From: Asterella californica
Taxonomy: Eukaryota; Streptophyta; Marchantiopsida; Marchantiales; Aytoniaceae
NCBI GenBank assembly: GCA_036924285.1
Contig: JAYKYS010000007.1
Coordinates: 11,346,001 to 11,410,000 of the forward strand
Direction of reading: 5' to 3'
Length of the DNA: 64,000 nucleotides
The notes under the pieces were generated by a model. The model made no database searches. It was given only the letters and a program-made list of their open reading frames with translations, and had not been told where the DNA came from. This document shows, in pieces, positions 1-11,865 of the stretch. Made by a program: the position numbers and the translations under genes. Positions within the stretch are counted from its first letter, which is position 1, and each line of letters opens with the position of its first letter.

Positions 1-300
1 TATAATAAGAAGAGAAGAATTGACTGAATCGACCGAATCTTGAGTGTGAAGTTATGATCATTTGGTGTTAGAGAGCTCAAAGCGATATCTCGTGTCACGC
101 TTTCAAGTGTCGTTGAAGTTCTACATGAGATCTCAGAGTTTTCTCAAGTGGATTGAAGAGTTGACATTGTGCTGAATGCATTGACATAAAATAATGTTAG
201 GTTTGAGTTGGTGTCAACCTCATAGAGATTTGAATCTAGAAGGTCAAATTTGAGTATTTTAATTAGTTATCGTAGAAAAATAGTGACAAGAGTATTGTTA
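1..300. other. Left edge, nothing recognised
   Basis: AT-rich DNA with no reading frame of note, no hairpin and no similarity to the other parts of the window that I could see. It may be the internal side of the LTR that follows. Confidence 0.4.
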
Positions 301-1372
301 GAGCACAAGCCGACCTAAGGGGTTGCTTATATGAACTAAAATATATTTTTACTATATTTGGACCCTTATGTACTTGTCGTATGATTGTACGTCTAGTTGT
401 GTTGTGTGATGCACATGTGTTATCCTCCTTGGTTCAGAGAACCGCTTAGGATTCATCTGATCTCGACTTCCTGGCCTGTAAACCCTCCGCGATCCTATCG
501 ATCAACTACCCCCGATCTCTCAACCTCCACGATCGTCATCCACGAATCTGCAACATGTCGGGCCTGTCTCTCTCAAGGGTCACCTCTGATGGCTTTGATG
601 GAAGCACACCATGAACTTGAAGAGAAAAATGCTAAGATCACTCATTCATACACCCATAAAATCACCAACTAAAATTCTCCATAAACTCATAAACTAAAAT
701 CTTCCATTCTAACGACATCTCTCAAGTTCTCACATGCTAAAATATCACACTCTCTATATTACTCAAGTTGTCATTACGACGATGTGAAAACAAGGATGAG
801 GAGCTCTTCTCTACTCCTCTATTTATACATTCTAGGTTTTTACTTTGGTACCCTCCGGTAACTCAGCCGTAACTACTTTTACCGAGTTTTACTAAGATAT
901 TACTTACGGTAAAAGCATTAATCACATGGATTTTTACCCTTTTCACATGGGCTTATTCCTTCAAAGTCAACAACTTCTAGAAAGAATCTGAAATATTCTC
1001 AAGGAATCTCGAATTTCCACCCCCCTCTACACTAGGACCCACTAAAAAGGAAACATGTGGAATCTCTTCTTGTTTTTAATGCCCACAAAGTCCACAACTT
1101 TAATTCCACCACTAATATCAAGTCAAAAAGAAGATAAGGGATACTTTCCACCTCCTTTCTACCTTTTAGACAAGATGACAAGATAGTAGTGCTCACTCTT
1201 TTAGGAAATATCTGAATTCAGCTAAGTTTAACCATAACTAATTTTAGCTAGTCATGACTAACTTGATACCTCCTTAAAGTACTTGGGCAGCAAATAAACC
1301 TTCTCAACACTTAGTTATAACTAAATATCTTACTAATAGACAAACTTCATACGTGTAACATAGGTCGTTACA
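300..1372 (-). mobile_element. Solo or truncated LTR, minus orientation
   Basis: Read on the minus strand the segment opens with TGTAACGACC at 1372, the TG start usual for LTRs. It has an AT-rich U3-like stretch and then a good TATA box (TATAAATAGAGG on the minus strand, around 817-828) followed by a pyrimidine/purine-rich leader. No gag or pol frame follows, so I read it as a solo or truncated LTR. The far end near 300 is an estimate. It abuts the 5' broken edge of the GAAGAC-rich element copy that begins near 1400. Confidence 0.5.
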
Positions 1373-1399
1373 GGCCAAACCGTTCAGTCCTACACGCAG

Positions 1400-3395
1400 C
1401 ATTCACAACTTAGCGCAAGTCCACTAGGGTTCTATTGTTCGCGTCGGCGCCCGACCTTGAGACAGAGGGCCGCGACAAGGCACGTCTACAGCAGCGTGAC
1501 CAAGAGGTTCTGCGCATCAGAGGTAAGATCACCTCTCTCGCAGAAGAGAAGACGACATGGAAGGCACTATGAGAAGCCCCGGAAGCACAAGCCGCAGCAG
1601 AGAAGACGCAGCGAGAAGAAGCAGAAGCTTGAGCAAAAGGACTCATGGCGCAGATAGTGGAAGCACTTCTCAAGAAGTTCAACTTCACTGCATGTATGAA
1701 GCTTCTCACCCTAGCTAGGGAGTGTGATGACGAGTCCAGGACGATGCTAGTGGAGTGCAAGGACAGCATGGTCCGCTACCTGGATCGACAGATTGAGGGC
1801 TTGAAGACGCTTTATGGTCTTCCCTCAATCCCATAGCCAACAGCTACATCTTCCCATGCTCCAGGACCAGTGATCGGAGGAGATTCGGAGAAGGAGGAGT
1901 TTGACCTCGCTGTCCACTTGGTAGTGATAGCGCTGGAAGCCGAGAAGACCGCGGAAGAAGCCCCAGAAGACAAGGTGTCTTTTGGAAGACAAAAAGCCGA
2001 GTTGTCTTCCCAAGTGTTTCGAGTGAAGGAGGTGACTTCCTCTGATCACAGTGAGGTCACCCCAGCTCCTAGTGTCGAACTAGTGCCGCAGAAGAGCGAA
2101 GAAGCGCATGTGAGCTCAACTTCCCAGAAGATACTTCTGTTTCCGAAGACGTCCCAGAAGAGCAAGCCATGAACATCGAGGAGGAAGCCACCTCAGTCAC
2201 ACCCGAGGTACTCGTAGGGCTTCCCACTTTATCAGAGGTCGATTTAGAAGTTCAGGTAGGGAGGAGATCGCACCCAGCGAATTAGAGTCGGCAGCAAGTT
2301 AAGAAAACAGTTGACTTGCTAATTTTGGTAGGAAGCGAAGTCTGCTATCTTGAGAAGTGACAATTTATCTTATATTTTTAGATGACTGTTCATGTGACAG
2401 GGTAGACAACGGTAGGAGTAGAAAATAAGTTTTCAAATTGAGAAGGGAACCGACTGCATGTGAGGTGTTGGCCTTCTGACAGCGTCTCATCTCTCCTGAT
2501 GACAAGTTGGGGACTGGATGAGATCTCTCCTACGACTCAAGTGCAGAAGTATAAAGTAGAACACAGAGTAGGATTTGACACACATATGTGAGAGACACAT
2601 TTTACTGTACAGATGATCACACATCTTCATACAGTACACACACTACGCCCAATGCTAAAGACATACCAATAGATTTGGATTACACCGGAGGGAACTGCAT
2701 CCCCGCTTCCAGCAATGGACCGATGATGGACAGCCTAGAGCAGGGAACAACATCATCGTGCAGTCCTATTTCTAAGTTGGTGTGTCGAGGAGTAGGAGCA
2801 GGAAGTGGAGGGAGTGAGCTTCTCGAAACCAATGTACCTTCTTCTCGAGGAATTGATTTCAGATTTGAATGCAGAAGCTTTGTCTGTGTCTTCAGGGCTG
2901 TGGGTTTCCTCGAATTCATACCCAATTGTGCATGGAAAGCACTCTTCTTGAGTGGCGGTGATTGTTAGAAGCTGTGCAGAGTCGAAGCTCGTCTCATCCA
3001 GTGGAGCACTTCGGATCGACATACGGACAGTCCTAGGGATAAGTGATTCCAGACGATAGAGTAGTCAGAGCAACAACAGAAGAAGAAAGAAGCATTCTTT
3101 TCATAGTAGAAGACGACATACTCGAGTAGAAGATTGTGTAACTGTAAGTCAGTTTGTTGTCTTCCTCCCCAAATTATTACAAGCAAGGATGGCTTGTTAG
3201 TCAGGATCCGGACTAGAAGCCTGTCGGAGTCTTAATTTCTCATTTTGTGAGAAGACGAGATTTCTAAGTAAAATCTGTGTGTTTGTGTGTTTGAACAGAT
3301 CTTAGAACTTAGAGCAGCGATACTTGTGCAAATCCTATAGGGGAACGATATCTTTTATGCTAAATGGGCTAAAGGAGAAATCCTAAGACACTACA
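1400..3395 (+). mobile_element. GAAGAC-rich element, copy 1 (truncated)
   Basis: This plus-strand segment aligns over its length with the reverse complement of about 10.4-7.97 kb. Shared marks are a coiled-coil coding segment around 1480-1660, the peptide EKEEFDLAVHLVVIALEAEK near 1890-1950, and a stretch near 2770-2960 that translates similarly in both copies (ending SGGDC). The 3' part ends with a GTGTGTTTGTGTGTTTGAACAG motif near 3275-3300. The copy lacks everything 5' of the coiled-coil region and a block of roughly 430 bp after about 3238 that the minus-strand copy retains at 8.13-8.61 kb. Stops and frame changes make it non-coding today. Confidence 0.7.
1645..2172 (+). pseudogene. Coiled-coil/acidic protein fragment of the GAAGAC element
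   Basis: Two overlapping open segments (1645-1836 and 1870-2172, different frames) encode the peptides KKFNFTACMKLLTLA and EKEEFDLAVHLVVIALEAEK and then an acidic Ser/Glu-rich tail. Equivalent peptides lie on the minus strand at 10.2-9.7 kb in the larger copy. The segments are joined only by a frameshift, so this is a relic. The parent protein belongs to no family I can name; gag-like or plant-mobile-domain-like origin is conceivable but unproven. Confidence 0.5.
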
Positions 3396-4300
3396 TGGAG
3401 TTACTTTCAAGTGTAAGTGTCAAAAGTTGATTGTATGATCGTCTCGGCAGCCGTCTGTACATTAGAATCTGCGAAGCCATGTTAATTAACTTTTTTGTCA
3501 CGTAAGAAGATAGCACATGTTGATTTTCTTTATCTGAGTTTTATAAAACCTAGAAAGAGTGTACTACGGAGGAGATTTTTTTGATCATTATCTAGTAGAG
3601 TTATGGAAGAGCGAGAGGAGAGGTTTATAGAGCTGACGACTAGAGAAATTTCTGACTGATGATAGTTTTCACATCGAGGAATTGAGGTTAGAGGAGAGGA
3701 GACTTACAACTTGTACGCATATCTTTTTGAATAGAAAATGAGAAGCTTCTAGGTGAACAAGCGAGTGCTTCACATGAGTAGCTTTCTGAAATTTTGAGTT
3801 ATTGAACGTGAGATTTTCTGTCTGAATGATTTGGAGTTGAAGACTTACGAGCATGCCGTGTGTTTTGTTCGGATCGAGAACGTGATAAAGATTTTTGTGA
3901 TCCATATTCAATGTGTGATTTTGGCCCTCCTCTTCACCATTGTTTGACATCTAGAAGGTTCCGCCCTTCTCATGAAACTCTCGTCTCGACAATGTGGGCT
4001 GCATTCATGACCATCTTTTCGGTTAGAGAAATTTGATGATCATGCCATGTACCGAATGACAATGTTGATGCGATGACGATATTACAGTTGGAACTGTTAT
4101 ATAGTGTATTCTAGAGTTTGGATGACGAGACGCTGTTGTGAAGCTTCCTGTTAGCAAAGAGATGTTTCTCTTACTTTGAGATATGCTTCGATGCTTCTCG
4201 TCATAGGTTAGGTTCAAGGACTTGTTTAAGGATTTTAGGTGCAGTTTAAGGACGACTTAGATTTGTAATTCATAGAGAAACAACAAAGTGTGCATAAAGT
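3396..4300. other. No gene recognised; spacer inside a rearranged element
   Basis: About 0.9 kb without a convincing reading frame. It lies between the 3' end of GAAGAC element copy 1 and a displaced segment of the same family. Only short ORFs without recognisable domains are present. Confidence 0.4.
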
Positions 4301-4309
4301 GAGCTTGGT

Positions 4310-4780
4310 ATATTTGAAAGCTCATTGTTTCCTCTTGTTTGGATTTTCTCTTCTTCCTCATCTTCTCTCATCTTCCCATCTTCCTATCTTCTTCTAGTGA
4401 GCTTCCGAGACTTCTATTGAGCTTCCTGTGAAGGTGAATGTCGTTGTAGTGCTACAGGAAGAATGTTTTTGTAGACAGAAGCATGGGAAAGCTACAGGGG
4501 ACATACACTATGTGATTGATCTAACTCCATTGGAAATTGGAACAGCAATGTGTGATAGACAGTGATAATTTGACGTCTACGAAGTAGGAGTATTCTTTGG
4601 AGGTGTGAGAAGCCAAACTGAACTCCCAGAAGCCGAGAATTGCTTTGAAAAGACTGTCATGAGAAGACTGGAAGCAGTGATCGAGAAGTCGGAAGAGTCT
4701 TCTCGAGTTTCCTAGTAAATATCTGTGTGATATTTTAGGTTGTAATTGTTTGTTTAGGTCCAGAGCACCTTCAGAAGGGT
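4310..4780 (+). repeat. Displaced segment of the GAAGAC element
   Basis: The sequence from the TTGTTTGGATTTTCTC run near 4327 through GGTCCAGAGCACCTTC near 4757 matches the reverse complement of about 8580-8140, including the shared GGTGAATGTCGTTGTAGTGC and GTGATTGATCTAACTC words. That block is exactly what copy 1 lacks at about 3238, so it sits roughly 1 kb downstream of its expected place. Either the copy was rearranged or this is a second insertion. Confidence 0.6.
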
Positions 4781-6005
4781 CTGAAAGCCGTGTGTGTGGT
4801 TCTATGTCTCTCTCTCATATTGTTCTTGCTCACAATATCACCATGACCAAGAACTCCGTATTTTCATATACAACCTTCACCCAACACACGATACGTCAGA
4901 TACAAAATAGGTCAAAGATATAGTAAAGACTTGATCAAAGTGGACTAAAACATCCAAATGTCAAACTCGGATGAATGCAGATGTAATCATTATGTATGTC
5001 GATAGACTCGATATTATGGAACAGTGAAATCAACAACCAACTCTTTGTGAAATAGTCACAGAAGGATATCTTAACCAAGAGAGTAACAAACTGCTTCAAG
5101 AATATTTTAGACGAGTGACAAGAAAACTTAGTCATTAAACCCTGATATGATTATAAGTGCTCATGATAACGAGATGGTAATCCAAGAGATCTCATTCTGC
5201 AGGTTCGTGTTTAGAGAGTAATTTAACCATGAGGCACAAACTCTTTTCTAGTGATAAAGTTTTCACATGAGAACAGAATCAGTGAAACATTGACTCATTA
5301 AGCTCTCCACTAACTATACACGCTGCATTTGTTCTCTTGTCAATGTCTACTCGAATTAGACTACATACCGAGGAGAACCTGATCTGAAATGTGCTTTGCA
5401 CTACACATTTTCATTGACACACCCTCATGTTATATAACAATTCACTAATTTCACTCGGTATTGTTAGCGCACATTCGACCTCTAATTGATTCTCAATGTG
5501 TACTTGGTTGGACTAATTGCTTGATACACCTATATTAGAGAGTGACCCTTGCGCATATGTACCATTCTCGACGTATAAAGATAACTATATACACTGCACG
5601 AATGGATTGTTCAAATTGATTGTACTTGATTCTCGCAATCAAGTATTCAAATAAATAGAGCAGCGTGGAGAGAGAATTCAATGCATAGAGATGTACAAGG
5701 TATTCAGACCTTAACTCTCAATTTCAATGAAGTGGAAAAAGTGAAGTAGTGAACTTCACCACTGGAGCACTGAGAATATCACTCTATTCACTCACTAATG
5801 CCTCGTGGTAAACATATCAGTGATAGAATAAAACTATGTTTCACAGATCTAGTGAATCATAAATATGATTATTCTTAGCGTGTCTATCAGAAACTCTCTA
5901 ATTTTTGTTTGAAACTCGTCTACTTCCACCGGATCTTTATGATTAAAAACTATCCAGGGTCTTGTCGAGAGTGCTCAAATTTGTGAAAAGACAACAATTT
6001 TCAAC
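4781..6005. other. No gene recognised
   Basis: AT-rich intergenic DNA. Short reading frames lack start context, domains and similarity to other window regions. No clear repeats seen. Confidence 0.4.
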
Positions 6006-6021
6006 TGTAGAATGTTCATGA

Positions 6022-6215
6022 AGGTGACTATTCATGATGCATGCATAGTCACCTCCTTTTAAAGGATTTATAAGAGGATATTCAACTATGTACACTTCAA
6101 AGTGTACATGAGTGTACATTAATTAATATTTTCTGAAACGACACGCTTTGATAATTACTGCCCCGGACTTATCCTCCCAGCAACGCATCAGCCCGGACTA
6201 CACTTATGGGTTATA
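6022..6215 (+). repeat. Double-hairpin module A
   Basis: Two perfect 10-bp stems lie in tandem: AGGTGACTAT (6022-6031) with ATAGTCACCT (6045-6054), and ATGTACACTT (6088-6097) with AAGTGTACAT (6100-6109). About 90 bp further on is the motif CACTTATGGGTT (6199-6210), which also follows the paired hairpins at 28.1, 29.35 and 39.3 kb. The recurring order of stem, stem and motif marks a dispersed family. Its parent element is unknown. Confidence 0.6.
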
Positions 6216-6370
6216 TCCTGATGAGTTGGCTACTCCGAGACTGGTTAACATATATCAGTTATGAATTAATTCAATTTTTTCAATAACTTATTATAATATA
6301 TTTTTATAACATTGAGACATTTTCTGATAAGAGAAAACGAAATTCAGTGTACAAGGCTGTGGGGAAGGAT

Positions 6371-6466
6371 ATTCACCTCCTCCATGTTTAGATGGAGGAG
6401 TATATGTAACCATTAAATTTATGAACAAACTCTTCATCTTGGATGAGTTTGGTCATAAATTTATAT
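6371..6466 (+). repeat. Double-hairpin module B
   Basis: CTCCTCCAT (6377-6385) pairs with ATGGAGGAG (6392-6400), inside a TTCACCTCCTCCAT context like module C. A second long stem follows: TAAATTTATGA near 6413 pairs with TCATAAATTTA ending near 6463, with an inner CAAACTC/GAGTTTG stem. The CACTTATGGGTTTT motif was not seen after it. Confidence 0.5.
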
Positions 6467-6640
6467 ATTATCAAAAACAATATTACCATTCGTCTTGGCT
6501 CTTGTCTTTATGATAAAGAAGGGGGTCAAAGACTCACTGCGCATGCTCGACTTACAGGTTTATGTTTCACAAGAACCAAATGTAACCAAAATAATAATGA
6601 AGACTATATATTACTAAATTCAATTTATAAACTGAATTAA

Positions 6641-6722
6641 TGAGATTTCGCGTAGCTCTTTCTCAAGTTTACTTGTACTTCTTCTCTTTGGCTAGCCATA
6701 AAACGTTTTCAGCCTCTTGCAC
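6641..6722 (+). repeat. 80-bp module, copy at 6.64 kb
   Basis: This stretch, ending in CCATAAAACGTTTTCAGCCT followed by CTTGCAC, is nearly the same as 15566-15640 just downstream of the HUH gene. The match begins at TGAGAT and stops at CTTGCAC in both places, so it is a bounded module. At 15.6 kb it is flanked by 18-bp near-direct repeats; none was seen here. It may be an end or target segment of the Replitron-like element. Confidence 0.55.
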
Positions 6723-6940
6723 TAATATACATCAAACGGTCAAAACGGCAAAGGTGAGGAAGACGACAAGCTAGGGTTTCGGGACGCAAAATTCGAATGC
6801 GGGATTGGGCGGGTGATAGACGTGTAACGTCCAGCGCGGGTAGAGAGGAGTTTAGGTATAAGGGACGAAGGCAACTTAAATTTTCTCTGACGTCCGGCTC
6901 GGTAGGCGAGTTTGTTGTTCCCAAACGTAGCGTTCGTCAT

Positions 6941-7200
6941 TCGGTGTTGGACGAGTCTCGGTACACGGCTTTTCTCTGTCATCTTCGCGCGGCGTTTGTC
7001 GTTTCATGCAGTAGACTCGATTTTCGAACCGTGCGGTCTTGTTTTCGTTGCTGTCCTTCATTGTTCGATGTTGGAGGAGTCTCGGTAAGCAGCTTTTGTC
7101 TCTCGTCTTCGTGCGGGTGGCACAGATTGCGCGCAGCGTTCGTCGTTCCTTGCAGTAGACTCGATTTTGGAACCGTGCGGTGTTGTCTTTGCTGTCGATG
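6941..7200 (+). repeat. Tandem duplication, unit of about 125-140 bp
   Basis: TCGGTGTTGGACGAGTCTCGG at 6941 recurs as a close variant at 7065. The CAGTAGACTCGATTTT/GAACCGTGCGGT block recurs at about 7010 and 7153. The second unit carries an extra run (GGTGGCACAGATTGC) that lengthens it. The repeat makes the 197-codon frame at 6797-7390 look open in several frames. I do not regard that frame as a proven gene. Confidence 0.6.
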
Positions 7201-7344
7201 TTTGACATTCTTGTATCGTTCTGTCATTTGGGCAGGGAAGGTCGCTTCGCGGATTGGGCATTGGTACCGTGTCGTCGGACTCGTGGTGGCCTTGTCGTTG
7301 TCGTCTTATTCGGAGGAGAGTACTGATTTTTTGCGACGTTTGAT

Positions 7345-7560
7345 GAGGTGGACGTTGCCTCCTGTGAACCCGAGGAGTTTTCCGGAATGAGCTCGACGTC
7401 CTGCAGCGGGCTAGAAGATAAATATTAGATGTTTGTCTCTCGTTTTTTTGCTGCCTTTGCGGTCATAACGTGGTGGACGTTGGCTGCTGTCGACCCGAGG
7501 AGTTTTACGAGATGACCTGAACGTCTTGCAGCGGACTAGAAGATAAGTATTCGGCATTTC
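7345..7560 (+). repeat. Second tandem duplication, period about 126 bp
   Basis: GGTGGACGTTGCCTCCTGTG (7346) and its variant at 7472 start two units. They share CCCGAGGAGTTTT, GACGTC/AACGTC-TTGCAGCGG and ACTAGAAGATAA-TATT words. The period is close to that of the array immediately upstream, but the unit sequences look unrelated. Confidence 0.6.
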
Positions 7561-7579
7561 TCTCTTGCATTCGGTCTGT

Positions 7580-7969
7580 ATGGATGGTTTGGAGGTCGGT
7601 CCAGATGTGGATGAGTCAGCTGTGGAGGCTTCGTCTCTTGAACAGAGCGATAGCTCTGCTGAACAGGCAGACAACTTTGTCTCTCTGCATTTTTCTCCTC
7701 TGGAGTCGCGTTTTCCCTATTTGTCAAAAAACCTACCTATGATGTCGTTTTCCGAAACAAAAATCGAACTATGCAGTGCATATACCTATTTGGAACTTGT
7801 TTCTTCTCAACCAATCGTTCCGTTCTTGGTGAAGTTTGACTATGTGCGCATTAGCAAGACTTGCTTTCCTTGCTTCCGATATACAGTCCAGCTGGACCAT
7901 ATAGGTTTTTCTCATATTCTACTGATCATCTCTCTATGTATTTGCAAGATCGCAGGTATCGGATTATAG
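7580..7969 (+). CDS. Hypothetical ORF, 129 codons
   Basis: An ATG-initiated frame runs from 7580 to a stop at 7967-7969. The N-terminal 35 residues are acidic and Ser-rich (DGLEVGPDVDESAVEASSLE), and the C-terminal part is hydrophobic. No known domain is recognisable. It ends where the minus-oriented GAAGAC element copy begins, and it follows two tandem arrays, so it may be a chance frame or a first exon. Codon-level evidence is weak. Confidence 0.2.
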   Translation: MDGLEVGPDVDESAVEASSLEQSDSSAEQADNFVSLHFSPLESRFPYLSKNLPMMSFSETKIELCSAYTYLELVSSQPIVPFLVKFDYVRISKTCFPCFRYTVQLDHIGFSHILLIISLCICKIAGIGL

Positions 7970-9570
7970 TGACGCAAGATTACTCCTTTTGCCCATTTAG
8001 TATACAAGATATCGTTCCCACAGAGGATTTGCACAAGTAACGCTGCTCTAAGTTCTAAGATCTGTTCAAACACACAAACACACGGGTTTTGCCAAGGAAT
8101 CCCGTCTTCTCACAAAACCACGCGTCTTCCAGACACTCCAAAAGGTGCTCTGGAACTAAACAAACAACTACTAATTGAAATATCACACAACTATTCACAG
8201 AGAATCTCGAGAAGACGATCTTCCTGCTTCCAGGTCACTTCTTCCGGTCTTCTCGATACCGTCTTCCCGAAGCGATTCTCGTCTTCTGGGGGTTCAGCTC
8301 GTCTTCTCACACCTCCAGAAGAATGTCCTGCTTCGCAGAAGTCGACTAGCTCGGCTATTACACCTTACTCTCGCACTCACACTCCAACGAGTTAGATCAA
8401 TCACAGGGTGTATGCCCCCTGTAGCCTTCCCAGGCTTTTGCCTACGGAAATGGTCTTCCTGCAGCACTACAATGACATTCACCTTCACGGAAGCTCAACA
8501 GAAGTCTCGGAAACTCACTAGAAGAAGGTAAGAAGATGGGGAAGATGAGAGAAGAGGGGGAAGATGAGAAAATCCAAACAAGAGAAAAACAAGATAAAAA
8601 GAGGAGATTAAGATTCTGACAGGCTTCTAGTCCGGATCCTGACTAACAAGCTATCCCTGCTTGTAATAGTTTGGAGAGGAAGACAACAAACGTGAGTACT
8701 GTTGCACCGTCTTCTACTCGAGGATGTCGTCTTCTGCTGTGGGAAGAAGGCTTCTTTCTTCTTCACTTCGCTGCTTTGAATACTCTGTCTTCTGGGATCC
8801 CTTATCCATAAGACCGTTCGTACGTAGATCCCAAGTGCTCTACTGAACGAGCCAAGCTACACTTCCACAACTGCTGACAGTCACCGCCACTCAAGAAAAA
8901 CACTTCCCATGCACAATTGGGAGCGAATTCAAAGAAACCCAACACCCAGAAGACATGAACAAAGTTGCTGCACTCAAATCCACAATCCATTCTCCGAGAA
9001 GAAGTCACAATGGCATTGGTAAGCTCACTCCCTCTACTTCTTGCGTCTACTCCTCGACACACCAGTCTAGTCAACAGGACTGCACGAGGATGCCGTTCCC
9101 TGTTCCTAGACTGTCCACTACCTCTATCTACATCTCCGAACCTCTGCTGGTATGAGTATGCAGACCCCTCCTGTGTATTCCCAGACTATTCGTATGTTTC
9201 CAACAACGGGTGTAGTGTGCGAAGAACTATCTATCCTGTGTCCCTGCTCTAATGTGTCTCGTCTGCCTGCACCATAGAATCGATGTGTGTGTGCAGTAGC
9301 TACAGAACTCTATCTCCTACTCTTCGATCCTACTTATGTTGCTGCCATGAGAACTAAGGGAGGCGACCACCAAGGAGAGAGAGGCGCTGACAGGAGGTTG
9401 TCACCCCACATGCAAGCGGTTCCCCTTCCTAATTAGCCATCCACTGTGTTGCTCCTACGCTACCTATGCTGTCACATGGTGTCCTAACTATTTTTACATG
9501 GAAAACTGCCATCCTTAAGATAGCATGTTTGTTCCTACTAAATCTGGAAGTGTGTCACTTCGGTTGCTGT

Positions 9571-11865
9571 CTACTCTGATTGCTCCGTGGCAATCTCTAC
9601 CTGATCTGCTCCTATCGGAGCTACTATCTCGGCTTCTGATGGGCTGAGAAGCCTTGCACTTACCTCGGATGTCACTGAGGTAGCTTCCCTCTCCTCGCTC
9701 TTCGCTGGCCCTGCTGTTTCTATGACTGCGTCTTCCTCGGCTTCGGCTTCTGCTTCGGAAGACGGAATCGTCTTCTGGGAAGTAGAGTCGAGTGATGCGT
9801 CTTCGGTCTTTTGAGGCACGGGTGCGGTACTAGGGACCATGACGACCTCATAGGGGTCCGGGGAAGTCGTTTCCTCCACGCGGAATACCTGAGAAGACGG
9901 CTCGTCTTCCTGTCTTCCGGGGCGTCTTCCGGAGTCTTCTCGGCTTCCAACGCTGTCACCACCAGCTGCACAGCGAGATCGAACTCCTCCTTCTCCATTC
10001 CGGATCCAGTCGATGGTGCTGGAGCGTGGGAAGATGCGGTTGCAGGTGTCGGAAGCGAGGGAAAAATCTTAAAGTGTCTTCACTCCCTCTATCTGCCGAT
10101 CTAAGTATCTGAACATGCTCTCCCTGCATTCCACCAATATTGCTTTGGACTCGCTGTCCCATCCTCTAGCTAAGGTAAGTAACTTCCTACCCGCGGTGAA
10201 GTTGAACTTCTTCCGAAGCGCTTCCACCGACTATGCTAGCATCTCCTGTGCACGAGCCTCCGCTGCTTCTCGCTGCGTCAACTGCAACTCGCGCTTCTGC
10301 GGCTTCTCGCTGCGTCTTCCAAGTGGTATGCTCCTCTGCGAGAGTGGTGATCTTCTCCCGCACTCGGAGGACTTCCTGATCGCGCTGCTGCACACGCGCC
10401 TGCAACTCCTAGTTGCTCTTCCGGAGCTGCACCAGCTCCTTGGCAGCAGCGGTTTCTTCCGTCTTGTATATGGTTGCGACCTTCTCCGTGGTGCGGAGAC
10501 TAGCTTCCAGCGACTCCGTCTTATTCTGGTCTTCTCCCTGTCGCAGCAAGGTGCGCAGGCCGAATCCAGGTTGCAAGGGCATCTCCTGTGCCTTCGCTCT
10601 CTTCTCCAGCAACTCCATAGCTGGCTGGATTTCCTTGTAGAAGAAGGCGCTGAACTCTTCCAGTCTTCTTCCTGCGGAAGACACGTTCATCTCCACCACT
10701 CGCTCTAAGGTGTCAACCTTGTCTTTTAGAGGCAAGGATGCCTCTTCCATCACAATGGCCTTCATCTTCTACGCACGAGAAGAAGCTACTCTTCTCATCT
10801 TCCGGGGTGGAAGACTCCTCATGGCAGGAGCGGCTCTCTTCGTTGCGCTTCCTCGCATCGCAGCAGGAGCGCCCATCCATCCTTCGTCTTCTGGAGTCTT
10901 CGGAAGACTTCCAGGTGTTGCAGAAGCGGTCTTCTGCTCCGATCGGGTACTCAGCAGTTCTTCCTCCGAGTCGGACTCCGATCCTGAATGAATGAGGGAG
11001 ATGGGTGTCCTAGGTACACTTCTAGGACCCATCTTCCTCGGTGGCGTGACATCTTCTGACCCACTAGACTCGTCTTCCCTCACCAGAAGCGTCTTCTGGT
11101 GAGAGCCAGGCCTCAGTTGTGGCATCAGAGTGGGAGGGAGAGTTGCGGCTGCTGCTCGGTCATCGTCTTCCGAGGTCTCCTCCTTCTCCTCCTGTTGTCT
11201 TGTTGGCCCATACTCTGTCAACTGATCTCTCCTAAGATCCCTCATGGCTACGTACAAGTAGCAGAAGAAAGGTGTCAAGTGTCCTCCCGCCAAGGTACCC
11301 AAGTACGCTAGCTCCGTCTGTACATAGTTGTGGACGTATGCGTCCCAGTAGATGGGTACTCGTTTATCCCACCTGCTTCCAGGAAGTCTACGTCCTGATC
11401 TCACAGGTACCTCATCTTCTGCGCTTTCTCCTTGGGGAAGAGATACAGAAACAGCTTCGCCAGAAGTCGCTTCTTCGGCTCCCGGTAAGATTCGATCTTC
11501 CACCCATTCCTACCCTGCCTGTCTTCCACAAAAAGACAAGTGGTGCTCCCAAGCACATGTCACGTACTCACGACCCTGGGCAAAACCTTCTTCTCAAACC
11601 AATACTCTCGGTCCTCGGAGTCTGGCATGTGGAAAGCCCTGCGCCACCAATCTTCAGTCCAGGAAGATGGTCTTCCTCGAGCTACTCCTGCCTTCGCAAG
11701 TACACGGTTGCGGGGTGGTAACGCTGCCCACACCTCCTCCAGAAGTCCCTGATCGGCGAGGTTCCAATCCCACAGGAAGAAGTCGAGATCCAACTCCTTG
11801 AGGAAAGGAGTGACCTCGGCCAATTCTGCCGCTGGTAACACCAAGCCTCGCGGATGCATCGTCAT
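9571..11865 (-). pseudogene. Large degenerate protein gene of the GAAGAC element
   Basis: Minus-strand coding relic read from 11865 down. The first part (11865-11560) gives a Trp-rich segment with FLKELDLDFFLWDWNLA and a DWWRRAFHMPD run. From 11503 one frame continues past stops near 10769 and 10409 to about 10187. It starts with a region containing YVQTELAYLGTLAGGHLTPF and a Ser/Glu/Pro-rich linker (GSESDSEEELLS), then a long heptad-like coiled coil at about 10.76-10.2 kb. Frameshifts then lead to the acidic tail at 9998-9571. The N-terminal part faintly recalls plant mobile domain proteins, but that is only an impression. Copy 1 preserves the coiled-coil and tail parts. Confidence 0.5.

Noticed and set aside
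1410..1769. 119-codon minus-strand ORF opposite the coiled-coil segment
   Set aside because: Its plus-strand counterpart aligns with the coding relic of the larger element copy. This is the shadow frame.
6215..6245. Possible hammerhead ribozyme (CTGATGAG)
   Set aside because: No GAAA follows at the required place and no flanking helices form.
6797..7390. 197-codon ORF rich in Cys, Arg and Ser
   Set aside because: It lies over a tandem duplication that is open in several frames on both strands, with no domain and repeat-driven composition.
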